Source: an uncultured Actinomycetes bacterium (GTDB taxonomy: Bacteria > Actinomycetota > Actinomycetes > Nanopelagicales > Nanopelagicaceae). Taken from it: 63,425 nucleotides of DNA. The stretch spans positions 1 to 63,425 of the forward strand of contig CAILJM010000016.1 in NCBI GenBank assembly GCA_903834515.1, in the 5' to 3' direction. The first letter of the stretch is position 1. Every line of letters starts with the position of its first letter. Below are positions 34,879 through 44,390 of this stretch, piece by piece. A model generated the notes under the pieces. The model was not told the origin of the DNA. It ran no database searches and worked only from the letters and a program-made list of their open reading frames with translations. Both the position numbers and the translations under genes were made by a program.

Positions 34879-36222
34879 ATGCAAAAAACCCTCAGAAGCG
34901 GTTCGTTTAAGAAGGCTACGGCCATCTTTACAACTGCAGCTGTTGCGGCCCTCATGGGTACATTTGGTGTTTCAGCACCAGCTCATGCAGCTTCAGCAGT
35001 TCACGTAAAGGTTTGGGCTTGGTATCCAAACTTTAAAGAAGTAGTAGCTAAGTACAACGCTACTCATACAGATATCCAGATTGACTGGACAAATGCCGGC
35101 GCCGGTGGCGACGAGTACACAAAGTTGAAGACTTGTATCAAGGCGAAGTCAGGTTGCCCTGATGTAGCGATGATTGAGTTCCAGACACTTCCTACATTCT
35201 CAATCTTGAACCCATTTGTTGATATGGGTAAATATGGTGCCTCTAATGCAGATGGCCGTTACGCTGGCTGGGCCTGGGCTCAAGCAACAAGCGGAAAGGT
35301 TGTCAACGCGATCCCTGTAGATGGCGGACCTATGGCGATGCTTTATCGCAAGGACCTCTTCGCAGCGAATAACATCAAAGTTCCAACAACATGGGCCGAA
35401 TATGCAAGTGCTGCCGCCGCAATCCACAAGTTGGATGCCAATCAGTACATCGCAACTTACGGTAACGATCCAGGTTGGGCTACTGGCTTGATGTGGCAAG
35501 GCGGATGCCTTCCTTACAAGTACAACGGTACTGCCGCGAAGGCAACCGTTGGTATCAACCTCAACCAGGCTTCATGTAAGAAAGTTCTTAGCTACTGGGG
35601 CGACTTGGTTTCACAGGGTCTCGTAGATACAAAGCCATTCTTCTCAACCGATGCTGGCGCTGACTTCGATACCGGAAAGTATTGGACTTGGGTCGCTGCT
35701 GGTTGGACACCTGGATACCTCAGTGGAGTCTTGAAGACCACAACAGGTAAGTGGGCTGTTGCACCAACACCTCAGTGGACTGCAGGCGCAGATGCTCAAG
35801 GAGACTGGGGCGGATCTAGCTTTACCGTCATGAACCAGACCAAGCATCCAAAGGAAGCTACAAGTGTCGCTATGAACTTGTATCCACCTCAGAAGACTAT
35901 CGATGCAGGAAGCCCTTGGGATATTGGTCTCAACTCAGCATTCTTGTATCCACTCGTCACTGGTGTTGAAAGCAACGCTGCGTTCGTTAACCATACGTAC
36001 CCAGTCTTTGCTGATCAGCAACCAAACCCAATCTATATCCACGCTTCTAAGAAGCTCGGTGCATTCCAGTGGACTCCATTCCAGGATTTCATCTACAGCA
36101 CCTTGCACGACGAGACAGCGCAGGCAATTGCTAAGAAAGAACCTTGGGCATCCGTCCTTGACAATGTTCAGACAAAGGCAGTTGCTTATGCAAAGAAGCA
36201 GGGCTTTAAAGTCACTGCTTAA
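34879..36222 (+). CDS. arabinose-type ABC transporter substrate-binding protein
   Basis: A 447-residue family-1 binding protein. The signal peptide spans residues 1 to about 37 and ends SAPAHAA; again there is no lipobox cysteine. The mature part opens VHVKVWAWYPNFKEVV and has AMLYRKDLF and YWGDLVSQG. Four cysteines in two near pairs (KTCIKAKSGC, GGCLPY and ASCKK) could form disulphides, unlike the cysteine-free binding protein at 7068. It heads the operon with two permeases, GH51 arabinofuranosidase and araBDA, so arabinose or arabino-oligosaccharide is the likely ligand (inference). Confidence 0.92.
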   Translation: MQKTLRSGSFKKATAIFTTAAVAALMGTFGVSAPAHAASAVHVKVWAWYPNFKEVVAKYNATHTDIQIDWTNAGAGGDEYTKLKTCIKAKSGCPDVAMIEFQTLPTFSILNPFVDMGKYGASNADGRYAGWAWAQATSGKVVNAIPVDGGPMAMLYRKDLFAANNIKVPTTWAEYASAAAAIHKLDANQYIATYGNDPGWATGLMWQGGCLPYKYNGTAAKATVGINLNQASCKKVLSYWGDLVSQGLVDTKPFFSTDAGADFDTGKYWTWVAAGWTPGYLSGVLKTTTGKWAVAPTPQWTAGADAQGDWGGSSFTVMNQTKHPKEATSVAMNLYPPQKTIDAGSPWDIGLNSAFLYPLVTGVESNAAFVNHTYPVFADQQPNPIYIHASKKLGAFQWTPFQDFIYSTLHDETAQAIAKKEPWASVLDNVQTKAVAYAKKQGFKVTA

Positions 36223-36243
36223 TAAATTCTCGTAAGAGAGAAT

Positions 36244-36277
36244 GGGAACCGCTCCCTCTAGTTGGGGAGCGGTTCTC
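36244..36277 (+). terminator. hairpin between arabinose binding protein and permease genes
   Basis: A stem of 13 pairs (arms 36244-36256 and 36265-36277, one G-T) with an eight-base loop. There is no T-run, so it is probably an mRNA-stabilising or partial termination element, as at 8456-8489. Confidence 0.72.
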
Positions 36278-36297
36278 CTCTAAATGAAAGGAAGATT

Positions 36298-37167
36298 GTG
36301 AAAAGACGGCAAGTAATTATTGGATGGCTATTCGTTCTTCCGTTTGTATTAGTCGTCTTCTTTTTCTTAGTCTTACCCCTCATTTATGCAGGCTACCTAA
36401 GTTCGCAAGCGGACTCGTTAGTCGGCGGGCAACACTTTGTTGGATTAACCAACTACATCGATACCTTTAAGGATCCACTCTTCCTCGAGGGCTTAAAACG
36501 TGTAGCAATATATGCTGCTATTTCAATTCCGATAATGATCTCAGTATCGCTTACAGCTGCGTTAACTATTGATGTCATTCAGACCCGACTAGCTCGGGTT
36601 TTTAGATTAATTGCATTTATGCCTTATGCAGTTCCTGGTGTAGTCGCAGCTCTCATGTGGGGGTTCCTCTACAGCCAACAATTTGGTCCAATCTATTGGG
36701 TTGCAAAGCGCTTAGGTTATCCAAACCTCGATATGTTCGCCCCAAATGTATTTATCTACTCCATATCTGGAATTGCATTTTGGGCATGGACTGGCTACAA
36801 CATGATCGTTCTTTACTCAGCGCTTCAAGGAATCTCTCGTGAGATATATGAGGCTGCAATTGTGGACGGCGCTAGCCAAAAGCAGATCGCATGGCGAATC
36901 AAAATCCCGGCAATTAAAGGCGCAATCGTCCTCACGGTACTTTTCTCACTCATCGGTTCTATGCAGCTTTTCACCGAGCCTCGCATCTTGTCCCGATATA
37001 CCAATGCCGTTACCTTGGGTTATACCCCGAATATCTATGCCTTTAATCTTGCTTTTAACCAGTCTCAATTCAACTATTCTGCCGCGGTTTCGTTCGCGCT
37101 TGGTTTGATCGTTCTGGTTGTCTCGTATGGATTCCTGCTTCGCAGCCGGAGAATGGCGGATAAATAA
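36298..37167 (+). CDS. arabinose-type ABC permease, MalF/UgpA type
   Basis: A 289-residue permease with about six membrane helices and an intact EAA loop YEAAIVDGASQKQIAWRIKIP. GTG 36298 is the start because AAAGGAAG lies just upstream; the frame extends back to a TTG at 36262, but that lies in the hairpin. Its stop overlaps the ATG of the next permease by one base. It is close to the MalF-like protein at 20104-20976. Confidence 0.92.
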   Translation: MKRRQVIIGWLFVLPFVLVVFFFLVLPLIYAGYLSSQADSLVGGQHFVGLTNYIDTFKDPLFLEGLKRVAIYAAISIPIMISVSLTAALTIDVIQTRLARVFRLIAFMPYAVPGVVAALMWGFLYSQQFGPIYWVAKRLGYPNLDMFAPNVFIYSISGIAFWAWTGYNMIVLYSALQGISREIYEAAIVDGASQKQIAWRIKIPAIKGAIVLTVLFSLIGSMQLFTEPRILSRYTNAVTLGYTPNIYAFNLAFNQSQFNYSAAVSFALGLIVLVVSYGFLLRSRRMADK

Positions 37168-38060
37168 TGTCACTCAAAACTCCGTTTAAGCGCGCCTCTA
37201 AAGGCCAGAAGAGCCTCGTGGTCCCAAGCAGCAAAACAGCTAATACCCTGATGATTGTCGGCATCGGCTATTTCATGATGCCACTCATTTGGGTAATGCT
37301 CGCTTCGACGAAATCTAAGCCTGATCTGTTCTCAACATTCTCACTCTGGTTTGGTCACTCATTTAAGCTATTTGCAAATCTCCATAGCCTTTTCACTCAA
37401 GATGGTGGACTTTACTTAATCTGGATCAAGAACACGGCGATCTATTCCATTACCTCAGCAATCGGCGCAACTTTGATCTCTGCGATGGCCGGCTATTCGC
37501 TTGCTCGATTCAAATTTAAAGGCGTGGTCTTCCTTGAGTCTATGGTTCTCGGCTTAATTATGGTTCCAGCTACAGCGCTCGTTATGCCTTTGTACCTGAT
37601 GCTTTCGAAGGTAAATGTTGTGAATACCCCTTGGGCCGTGATTCTCCCTTCACTGCTCAACCCCTTCGCCGCATTTCTCATTCGTGTCTACGTGTTAGAA
37701 AGTATTCCCGAGGAGCTCATTCAAGCAGCGCGCATCGATCGTGCTGGGGAATTTCGCATTTTCTGGCAAATAGTTCTACCAATGCTTCGTCCAGCATTGG
37801 TAACAGTATTTCTCTTCTCCTTGGTTGCAAGTTGGAATAACTTCTTCCTACCTTTGGTGATGCTCTCAGATAATCACCTCTATCCAGTCACGGTGGGATT
37901 GCAAGCATGGTTCGCGCAAGCCTCTCAAGAATCTGGAAACTCGGTTCTCTATAACTTGGTTATTACCGGCGCTCTGGTTGCAGTCTTGCCACTCATTACC
38001 TCATTCCTATTTTTGCAACGCTACTGGCGCGGCGGAATCAATGCAGGCGCAGTCAAGTAA
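37167..38060 (+). CDS. arabinose-type ABC permease, MalG type
   Basis: A 297-residue permease with a longer basic N terminus (KTPFKRASKGQKS) and six membrane segments. The EAA loop reads IQAARIDRAGEFRIF, with Arg where glycine is conserved, as in the copy at 31583. It ends FLQRYWRGGINAGAVK. It completes the importer of the arabinose operon; no ATPase gene is present. The GH51 gene follows 31 bases later. Confidence 0.92.
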   Translation: MSLKTPFKRASKGQKSLVVPSSKTANTLMIVGIGYFMMPLIWVMLASTKSKPDLFSTFSLWFGHSFKLFANLHSLFTQDGGLYLIWIKNTAIYSITSAIGATLISAMAGYSLARFKFKGVVFLESMVLGLIMVPATALVMPLYLMLSKVNVVNTPWAVILPSLLNPFAAFLIRVYVLESIPEELIQAARIDRAGEFRIFWQIVLPMLRPALVTVFLFSLVASWNNFFLPLVMLSDNHLYPVTVGLQAWFAQASQESGNSVLYNLVITGALVAVLPLITSFLFLQRYWRGGINAGAVK

Positions 38061-38091
38061 TTCTCAAAACACAACTAACAAAGGATAAATC

Positions 38092-39603
38092 GTGGCAAAG
38101 GCAAAAATCGTCGTAGATCGTCATTTCGAAATATCCGAAATTGATAAGAGAATCTATGGTTCATTTACCGAACATATGGGACGTTGTATCTATGGTGGAA
38201 TCTATGAGCCCGGTTCACCTTTTGCTGATGAGAATGGTTTCCGAACAGATGTCATTGATTTGGTGCGTGAGCTCGGAATTTCTATGGTCCGTTATCCTGG
38301 CGGTAACTTTCTTTCAGGTTACGACTGGAAAGATGGAGTTGGACCGAAGGAAGACCGTCCGCAACGTTTAGATCTCGCTTGGCACAGTCTTGAGACCAAT
38401 CAATTTGGATTAGACGAGTTCATGGATTGGTCCGAGAAAGCCGGTGTCCAACCAATGATGGCAGTAAACCTCGGCAGCGCTGGATTGAAAGATGCCTTGG
38501 AGCTATTGGAGTATACAAATGTCGAAGCTGAGTCGAAGTGGGCTCAGTATCGAGTTAAAAATGGAAATAAGGACGCGTATGACATCAAGGTTTGGTGTTT
38601 GGGCAATGAGATGGATGGGCCATGGCAGCTAGGCCATAAGAATGCAACAGATTACGCAAAACTTGCAGGTGATGTAGCACGTGGCATGCGTCAAATGGGT
38701 GAGGATCTCGAACTTGTGATCTGCGGATCTTCAAATAGATCAATGCCAACTTTCGGTCAATGGGAAGAAACAGTATTAGAAGATGCATACGATCTCGTAG
38801 ATCACATTTCCCTTCATACATACTATGAAGACCACGGCGATATCCAATCCTTCCTTGCATGTGCTGTTGATCTTGACTACTTCATTAATGAAGTCTGCGA
38901 GATCGCCGATGCCGTTAAAGCAAAGCTTCGTAGCAAGAAGACCATAACCTTGTCACTCGATGAGTGGAATGTTTGGCGTCTCTCTGAGTATCAAGGAATG
39001 GAACGTCCAAAGACTTGGGAGATTGCGCCAAAGGTTATTGAAGACGAGTACAACGTAGCTGACGCGCTCGTTGTTGGTAATTTACTGATAAGCATTCTAC
39101 GTAGAAGCGATAGAGTAAAAATGGCTTGTCTGGCCCAATTAGTTAACGTAATTGCGCCAATTAGAACCGAACCTGATAAAGCGGCTTGGCGTCAAACCAC
39201 CTTCTTCCCATTTGCGTACACAGCAAAATTCGGTACTGGTAAGACTCTGACTACACGTATCGAATCTGAGAAGATTGAAACAAATAAATTTGGTGCTGTT
39301 GAGGGAATTGATGCGATAACTACCTACGACGCTAAAAAGGGAACACTTGCAGTCTTCCTCATCAACCGTTCGTTAACTCAGTCTCAAGATACTTCCATCC
39401 ATCTAGCCGGATTCAAGGTGTTATCAGTGCTGGATCAAGTTACTTTGGATGATAAAGACTTGAAAAAGACAAATAACTACTCCAATTCTGAGGCAGTTTC
39501 ACCACGAATGGATAAGACAGCTACAATCAGCGAAGGCGGAGTCACTATTTCGCTTCCACCTGCATCGTGGCAGGTCATCAATCTTTCTGTTGAGGAAATC
39601 TAA
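38092..39603 (+). CDS. alpha-L-arabinofuranosidase, GH51
   Basis: A 503-residue GH51 enzyme that releases L-arabinose from arabinan and arabinoxylan oligosaccharides. It opens with GSFTEHMGRCIYGGIYEP and has the RYPGGNFLSGYDW motif. The acid/base is Glu173 in LGNEMDGPW and the nucleophile Glu291 in LSLDEWNVW. The C-terminal beta-sandwich ends SWQVINLS. There is no signal peptide, so imported arabino-oligosaccharides are cut inside the cell. GTG 38092 is preceded by AAAGGA. It stands between the importer and araBDA, as expected for a regulon that takes up oligomers. Confidence 0.95.
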   Translation: MAKAKIVVDRHFEISEIDKRIYGSFTEHMGRCIYGGIYEPGSPFADENGFRTDVIDLVRELGISMVRYPGGNFLSGYDWKDGVGPKEDRPQRLDLAWHSLETNQFGLDEFMDWSEKAGVQPMMAVNLGSAGLKDALELLEYTNVEAESKWAQYRVKNGNKDAYDIKVWCLGNEMDGPWQLGHKNATDYAKLAGDVARGMRQMGEDLELVICGSSNRSMPTFGQWEETVLEDAYDLVDHISLHTYYEDHGDIQSFLACAVDLDYFINEVCEIADAVKAKLRSKKTITLSLDEWNVWRLSEYQGMERPKTWEIAPKVIEDEYNVADALVVGNLLISILRRSDRVKMACLAQLVNVIAPIRTEPDKAAWRQTTFFPFAYTAKFGTGKTLTTRIESEKIETNKFGAVEGIDAITTYDAKKGTLAVFLINRSLTQSQDTSIHLAGFKVLSVLDQVTLDDKDLKKTNNYSNSEAVSPRMDKTATISEGGVTISLPPASWQVINLSVEEI

Positions 39604-39611
39604 ACGTCACT

Positions 39612-41270
39612 ATGTCTGGTTCTGAGAAGTACGTCGTTGGAGTCGATTACGGGACGTTATCTGGACGGGCACTTTTGGTGCGAGTCTCGGATGGCGCGGA
39701 GATTGCTACGGCAGTCTACGAATACCCACACGCGGTAATCGAAGACGTACTTCCTCAGAGCACAATCAAGTTACCCCCAGATTGGGCTCTACAGAGCCCA
39801 ACGGATTATCTCGGTGTTCTGAAGAGCGCAGTTCCTGCAGTCCTCAGATCGAGTGGTGTCGACCCACAGGATGTCATTGGAATCGCTACTGATTTCACCG
39901 CTTGCACGGTCTTGCCAGTGACACGTGCAGGAAAGCCACTCTGTGAGATTTCAGGATTTGAAAATCGCCCTCATGCATGGCCAAAGTTGTGGAAACACCA
40001 TTCAGCACAGCCACATGCCGATCGCATCAATGAACTAGCCCAAGCACGCGGTGAATCGTGGATCAAGCGCTACGGCGGCAAGATTTCATCTGAATGGGAA
40101 TTCGCGAAGGCACTTCAACTCTTTGAAGAAGATCCAGAGATTTACGCCTTGATGGATCATTGGATCGAAGCGGCAGATTGGATTATTTGGCAACTCAGCG
40201 GCGTATATAAGAAGAATATTTGTACCGCTGGCTACAAGGCGATCTATCAGGATGGTTCTTATCCTTCCGTCGATTATCTCGCCGCACTCAACCCCGGCTT
40301 TGCCAATTTTGTCTCAGAGAAAGTTGAGCATGAGATTGCTGATCTCGGTGCTGCAGCTGGCTATCTCACCGAAGAGGCTGCCCAATGGACCGGACTCCCA
40401 GTAGGGATAGTCGTTGCCGTAGGTAATGTTGATGCGCATGTGACGGCTGCTGCTGCGCAAGCAACGCATTCGGGACAGATGGTTGCGATCATGGGTACTT
40501 CAACCTGTCACGTCATGGTCTCTGACAATTTCTCTGAAGTGCCAGGAATGTGTGGCGCAGTCCTTGGTGGAATCGTCCCTGAGAAGTGGGGCTATGAAGC
40601 TGGACAAAGTGGCGTAGGAGATATCTTCGCCTGGTTTGTTAATAATTTCGTCGATGCGGATTATCACAGCGCGGCAAAAACTGCTGGCGTCGATATGCAT
40701 ACTTATCTTTCGAATCTAGCCGAAAGAAGAGCGACTGGTTCACATGGCTTAGTGGCACTTGATTGGCAGGGCGGAAATCGTTCGACGCTCGTTGATCATC
40801 AACTCTCTGGAGTTATCGTTGGATTAACGCTCGCAACAAAACCAGAAGAGGTATACCAAGCGATCGTCGAATCGACCGCCTTCGGTGCACGTAAGATCGT
40901 TGATACCTTCGAATCAAACGGAGTACCAGTTGTTGATTTCATTGCAGCTGGCGGATTAATCAAAAATCGCTTTGTTATGCAGATATATGCAGATATTCTC
41001 AACCGTCCCATACACGTTATTGGGTCAGAACAAGGCCCAGCACTTGGATCGGCAATTCATGCAGCGGTCGCGGCAGGCGCATACCCAGATATTCAGAGCG
41101 CATCCGATGCGATGGGTAGTCTCACTCGAGATGCCTTCATGCCAAATCAGGATTCTGTGAAAGTGTATGAACGCCTTTACAAGCATTACCAATCGCTTTA
41201 CGAGGCCTTCGGTAAAGGCGAGATGATGCACGATCTACGTGCAATCCGCGATGGAAGGGCCACCTACTAA
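39612..41270 (+). CDS. araB: L-ribulokinase
   Basis: A 552-residue FGGY kinase of ribulokinase type and size. It opens VGVDYGTLSGRALLV and has the DFTACTVLPV loop; the second ATP domain holds MGTSTCHVM and AAGGLIKNRFVMQI. It phosphorylates L-ribulose made by AraA to L-ribulose-5-phosphate. Its TAA shares a base with the ATG of araD. The ribosome binding site is weak (GAGGA 15 bases upstream), so translation may depend on coupling with the GH51 gene ending eight bases before. Confidence 0.95.
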   Translation: MSGSEKYVVGVDYGTLSGRALLVRVSDGAEIATAVYEYPHAVIEDVLPQSTIKLPPDWALQSPTDYLGVLKSAVPAVLRSSGVDPQDVIGIATDFTACTVLPVTRAGKPLCEISGFENRPHAWPKLWKHHSAQPHADRINELAQARGESWIKRYGGKISSEWEFAKALQLFEEDPEIYALMDHWIEAADWIIWQLSGVYKKNICTAGYKAIYQDGSYPSVDYLAALNPGFANFVSEKVEHEIADLGAAAGYLTEEAAQWTGLPVGIVVAVGNVDAHVTAAAAQATHSGQMVAIMGTSTCHVMVSDNFSEVPGMCGAVLGGIVPEKWGYEAGQSGVGDIFAWFVNNFVDADYHSAAKTAGVDMHTYLSNLAERRATGSHGLVALDWQGGNRSTLVDHQLSGVIVGLTLATKPEEVYQAIVESTAFGARKIVDTFESNGVPVVDFIAAGGLIKNRFVMQIYADILNRPIHVIGSEQGPALGSAIHAAVAAGAYPDIQSASDAMGSLTRDAFMPNQDSVKVYERLYKHYQSLYEAFGKGEMMHDLRAIRDGRATY

Positions 41271-41941
41271 TGTCTTCGATTTCAGAGATTCGATCGAAAG
41301 TTTGCGATCTCAACATTGCACTTCAAAGATATGGACTTGTCGCATGGACTGCCGGAAACGTCTCCGAAAGACTCCCAGATGGAAATTCATTCATCATTAA
41401 ACCAAGTGGTGTGATGTACGAAGATCTCACGGCTGATTCATTAGTTGTCTGTGATTTAAATGGTGACGTCATCGAGGGCTCACTTGCACCATCAAGTGAT
41501 ACAAAGACGCACGCTTATATTTATCGCAATATGCCTGCAGTCAACGGAATTGTGCATACTCATTCGAATTACGCCTCGGCATGGGCCGCTGCCCAGAGAG
41601 CAATCCCTTGCGCTTTGACCGCTATGGGTGATGAGTTCGGTGGAGATATTCCGCTGGGACCATTTGCATTAATCGGTGGAGAAGAGATTGGCGAAGGCGT
41701 TGTAGAGACTTTGAAGTCATCGAATTCGCCAGCGGTATTAATGGCAAATCATGGCGTCTTCACGATCGGCAAGAGCGCAAAAGATGCAGTTAAAGCCGCT
41801 GTGATGTGTGAAGATGTTGCTAAGACAATGTTTATCGCAGAGCAACTCGGTGAGATAAAACGTATTGCGGATGCAGATATCTCCAGACTTTATGATCGTT
41901 ACCAAAATATCTATGGCCAGTCGAAAGGACCACAGAAATGA
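41270..41941 (+). CDS. araD: L-ribulose-5-phosphate 4-epimerase
   Basis: A 223-residue class II aldolase-fold epimerase. It has [21 protein letters not shown] near the start, the zinc His pair in [13 protein letters not shown] and a third His in [11 protein letters not shown]. It converts L-ribulose-5-P to D-xylulose-5-P, the entry to the pentose phosphate pathway. It overlaps araB by one base and araA by four (ATGA). The gene order B-D-A is tightly packed and certainly one transcript. Confidence 0.95.
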   Translation: MSSISEIRSKVCDLNIALQRYGLVAWTAGNVSERLPDGNSFIIKPSGVMYEDLTADSLVVCDLNGDVIEGSLAPSSDTKTHAYIYRNMPAVNGIVHTHSNYASAWAAAQRAIPCALTAMGDEFGGDIPLGPFALIGGEEIGEGVVETLKSSNSPAVLMANHGVFTIGKSAKDAVKAAVMCEDVAKTMFIAEQLGEIKRIADADISRLYDRYQNIYGQSKGPQK

Positions 41942-43437
41942 CGCTAAAAATTCGTGAAAATGCGGAGATTTGGTTCCTTACCGGCAGTCAGTCGTTATAC
42001 GGTGAAGAGACACTCAAGACTGTTGCCGAACAATCTCAAGAAGTCTTTAAAACGCTCAGTGCCAATCTTGATGTGCCAGTAAAGATCGTATGGAAGCCAG
42101 TTCTTCTCACTCCAGAGACGATTCGAAGAGCGATGCTTGATGCCTCATCAGATGAGAACTGCCTAGGCGTCATCACGTGGATGCACACCTTCTCACCGGC
42201 AAAGATGTGGATCGCAGGACTTAGTGCTCTTCAAAAGCCACTTCTTCATCTCAACACTCAAGCTAATTCGCAATTGCCTTGGGCAACGTTGGATATGGAT
42301 TTCATGAACCTCAATCAGGCCGCCCACGGTGATCGAGAGTACGGCCATATCACTGCGCGTCTTGACGTGCCTCGCAAAGTCGTTGTTGGCCATGTATCCG
42401 AAACCAAGACAGCGAAGAGAATCGGCGATTGGATTCGCGCAACAATTGGTTGGGATACAGCTCAGCATCTAAAGCTTGCTCGTTTTGGTGACAATATGCG
42501 CTTTGTTGCGGTGACTGATGGCGACAAAACGAGTGCCCAGATGCGCTTTGGAATGAGCATAGAAGCGTATGGAATCAACGCACTTGCTGATGCTATTAAT
42601 AAGGTTACGCCCCAGGAAATTGATCAGCTTGTCACTGAGTATCAAGATCTTTATGCCGTGGCACCAGAGCTTTCAAAGGGTGGCGAGCGCCATGAATCAT
42701 TGCGATATGCGGCGAGCATTGAAGCGGCTCTTCACACATTTCTGAAAGCCGGGGAGTTTTCAGCATTCACTACCAACTTTGAAGATTTGGGTGCGCTCCG
42801 TCAGCTTCCGGGCCTTGCAGTCCAGCGCATGATGGAAAAGGGTTATGGCTTTGGCGGTGAAGGCGACTGGAAGACTTCCGCCCTTCTTCGCATTATCAAG
42901 AGCATGGGAACTGGATTAGCTGGTGGCACATCCTTTATGGAGGATTACACCTATCACTTTGGACCAGGTGAACCGAAGGTTCTAGGCGCCCACATGCTTG
43001 AAGTCTGCTCGACAATTTCCGATGAGAAGCCAACAGTTGAGATTCACCCACTCGGTATCGGAGACCGCGAAGATCCCGTGCGCATGGTCTTCACAGCAAC
43101 ACCTGGCGAAGGTCGTGTTGTGAGCTTGATGGATATGGGAAATAGATTCCGGATGGTGACGAACGATATTGAGGTTGTAGCACCTGATGAACCTCTTCAA
43201 AAACTTCCTGTAGCACGTGCGATTTGGAAGCCAGCGCCATCACTTGCTACCTCTGCGGAGTCGTGGATCTATGCGGGGGGATCGCATCACACAGTCCTTA
43301 CGAAGTCAGTCAGCCACGATACTCTCGTCGATTTTGCAAATATTGCAGATGTTGAGCTACTCCATATTGGAGCAAAGACCACCACCGAATCCATTTTGCA
43401 TGAGATTCGATGGAATCAGATTTCTTACTCCAGGTAG
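41938..43437 (+). CDS. araA: L-arabinose isomerase
   Basis: A 499-residue arabinose isomerase, the usual length. It opens [17 protein letters not shown], has [12 protein letters not shown] and TQANSQLPW, and the metal site segments [14 protein letters not shown] and the HMLEVC region. It converts L-arabinose to L-ribulose. It is coupled to araD by ATGA. The mutarotase gene follows after eight bases. Confidence 0.96.
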   Translation: MTLKIRENAEIWFLTGSQSLYGEETLKTVAEQSQEVFKTLSANLDVPVKIVWKPVLLTPETIRRAMLDASSDENCLGVITWMHTFSPAKMWIAGLSALQKPLLHLNTQANSQLPWATLDMDFMNLNQAAHGDREYGHITARLDVPRKVVVGHVSETKTAKRIGDWIRATIGWDTAQHLKLARFGDNMRFVAVTDGDKTSAQMRFGMSIEAYGINALADAINKVTPQEIDQLVTEYQDLYAVAPELSKGGERHESLRYAASIEAALHTFLKAGEFSAFTTNFEDLGALRQLPGLAVQRMMEKGYGFGGEGDWKTSALLRIIKSMGTGLAGGTSFMEDYTYHFGPGEPKVLGAHMLEVCSTISDEKPTVEIHPLGIGDREDPVRMVFTATPGEGRVVSLMDMGNRFRMVTNDIEVVAPDEPLQKLPVARAIWKPAPSLATSAESWIYAGGSHHTVLTKSVSHDTLVDFANIADVELLHIGAKTTTESILHEIRWNQISYSR

Positions 43438-43445
43438 CTGATTTG

Positions 43446-44378
43446 ATGGGATATATAGAACCGCATCATCTTAAGTATGGACTTTATGAGGCACGCGTCA
43501 ATGTGCAAGGTGCTCGATTAGAGTCACTCACCTTTGATGGTCGAGAGATTATCGAGAGCGCGGTTATCGATGGGCCATTTGACGCATATTGGGGTGATCT
43601 CTTGGCACCTTGGCCAAATCGAATCGCAGATGGAAGTTACGCCTTTGGTGGAAAGACATACCAACTTGAACTAAATGAACTCTCTCGAGGAAATTCGCTA
43701 CACGGTTTAGTTAAACGGCTTGAATGGAGCGTTGAATCTAAGAACGAATCATCAATGACATTAACGGTCTCAGATCCAGGAGTTGATGGATATCCCTTTG
43801 CACTCGACTATCGAATCTCATATTCACTCGCTGCAGATGGGATGAGCATTCTGCTTGAGACGAAGAATATCTCTGGAAAAACCGCGCCATTTGGCGCATC
43901 TATCCATCCTTATCTCATTGCCGACCCTCGTTCTACCGTCAACGAATGGCAATTGGAACTGCCGGCAGAGCAATACATGAATGTGGATCCAAAGCGATTA
44001 CTTCCGATCGGCATGGACTCGGTGAGAACTTCTGCATTTGATTTCCGTCGAATTCGCACCATCAGCGATCTCTTCATTGATCACGCATTTCGGGTTAAGG
44101 AAGATTTAGATGAGCGAGTCGTGAGAGTAGTCGCACCGAGCGGAGTCGGCGTTGCGATGCATTTTGATGAAGAATCAAAGTGGGTGCAGATTCACACGGC
44201 TGATCGCGATGGTGACCCTAGTGGGAGAAAATCCCTGGCAGTTGAGCCGATGAGCTGCCCGCCAGATGCATTTAATAACGGAATGGATCTAGTTCTTATT
44301 AAACCAGGAGAAAAATATTCAATTGGCTGGCGAATTGAAGCGTTATCCAGTGTTAAAGTGGGCCATCAGCCTCTCTGA
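43446..44378 (+). CDS. aldose 1-epimerase (mutarotase)
   Basis: A 310-residue galactose-mutarotase-fold protein. It has DLLAPWPNRIADGSY with the substrate-binding Arg, the catalytic His in NSLHGLVK, a second His in SIHPYL and the VEPMSCPPDAFN motif with the base Glu. It interconverts sugar anomers so that arabinose reaches the isomerase in usable form. ATG 43446 with CAGGTAG upstream is preferred; an ATG at 43410 would overlap araA by 28 bases. It is encoded between araA and the iron-type dehydrogenase. Confidence 0.9.
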   Translation: MGYIEPHHLKYGLYEARVNVQGARLESLTFDGREIIESAVIDGPFDAYWGDLLAPWPNRIADGSYAFGGKTYQLELNELSRGNSLHGLVKRLEWSVESKNESSMTLTVSDPGVDGYPFALDYRISYSLAADGMSILLETKNISGKTAPFGASIHPYLIADPRSTVNEWQLELPAEQYMNVDPKRLLPIGMDSVRTSAFDFRRIRTISDLFIDHAFRVKEDLDERVVRVVAPSGVGVAMHFDEESKWVQIHTADRDGDPSGRKSLAVEPMSCPPDAFNNGMDLVLIKPGEKYSIGWRIEALSSVKVGHQPL

Positions 44379-44390
44379 ACTGGAGCCATT

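Noticed and set aside
34694-35008. 104-residue plus-strand frame over the arabinose promoter
   Set aside because: It overlaps operators and the binding-protein gene in another frame, and its composition is not protein-like.
36262-36297. Longer start (TTG) for the arabinose MalF-type permease
   Set aside because: It lies in the hairpin arm; GTG 36298 has AAAGGAAG upstream and matches the paralogue length.
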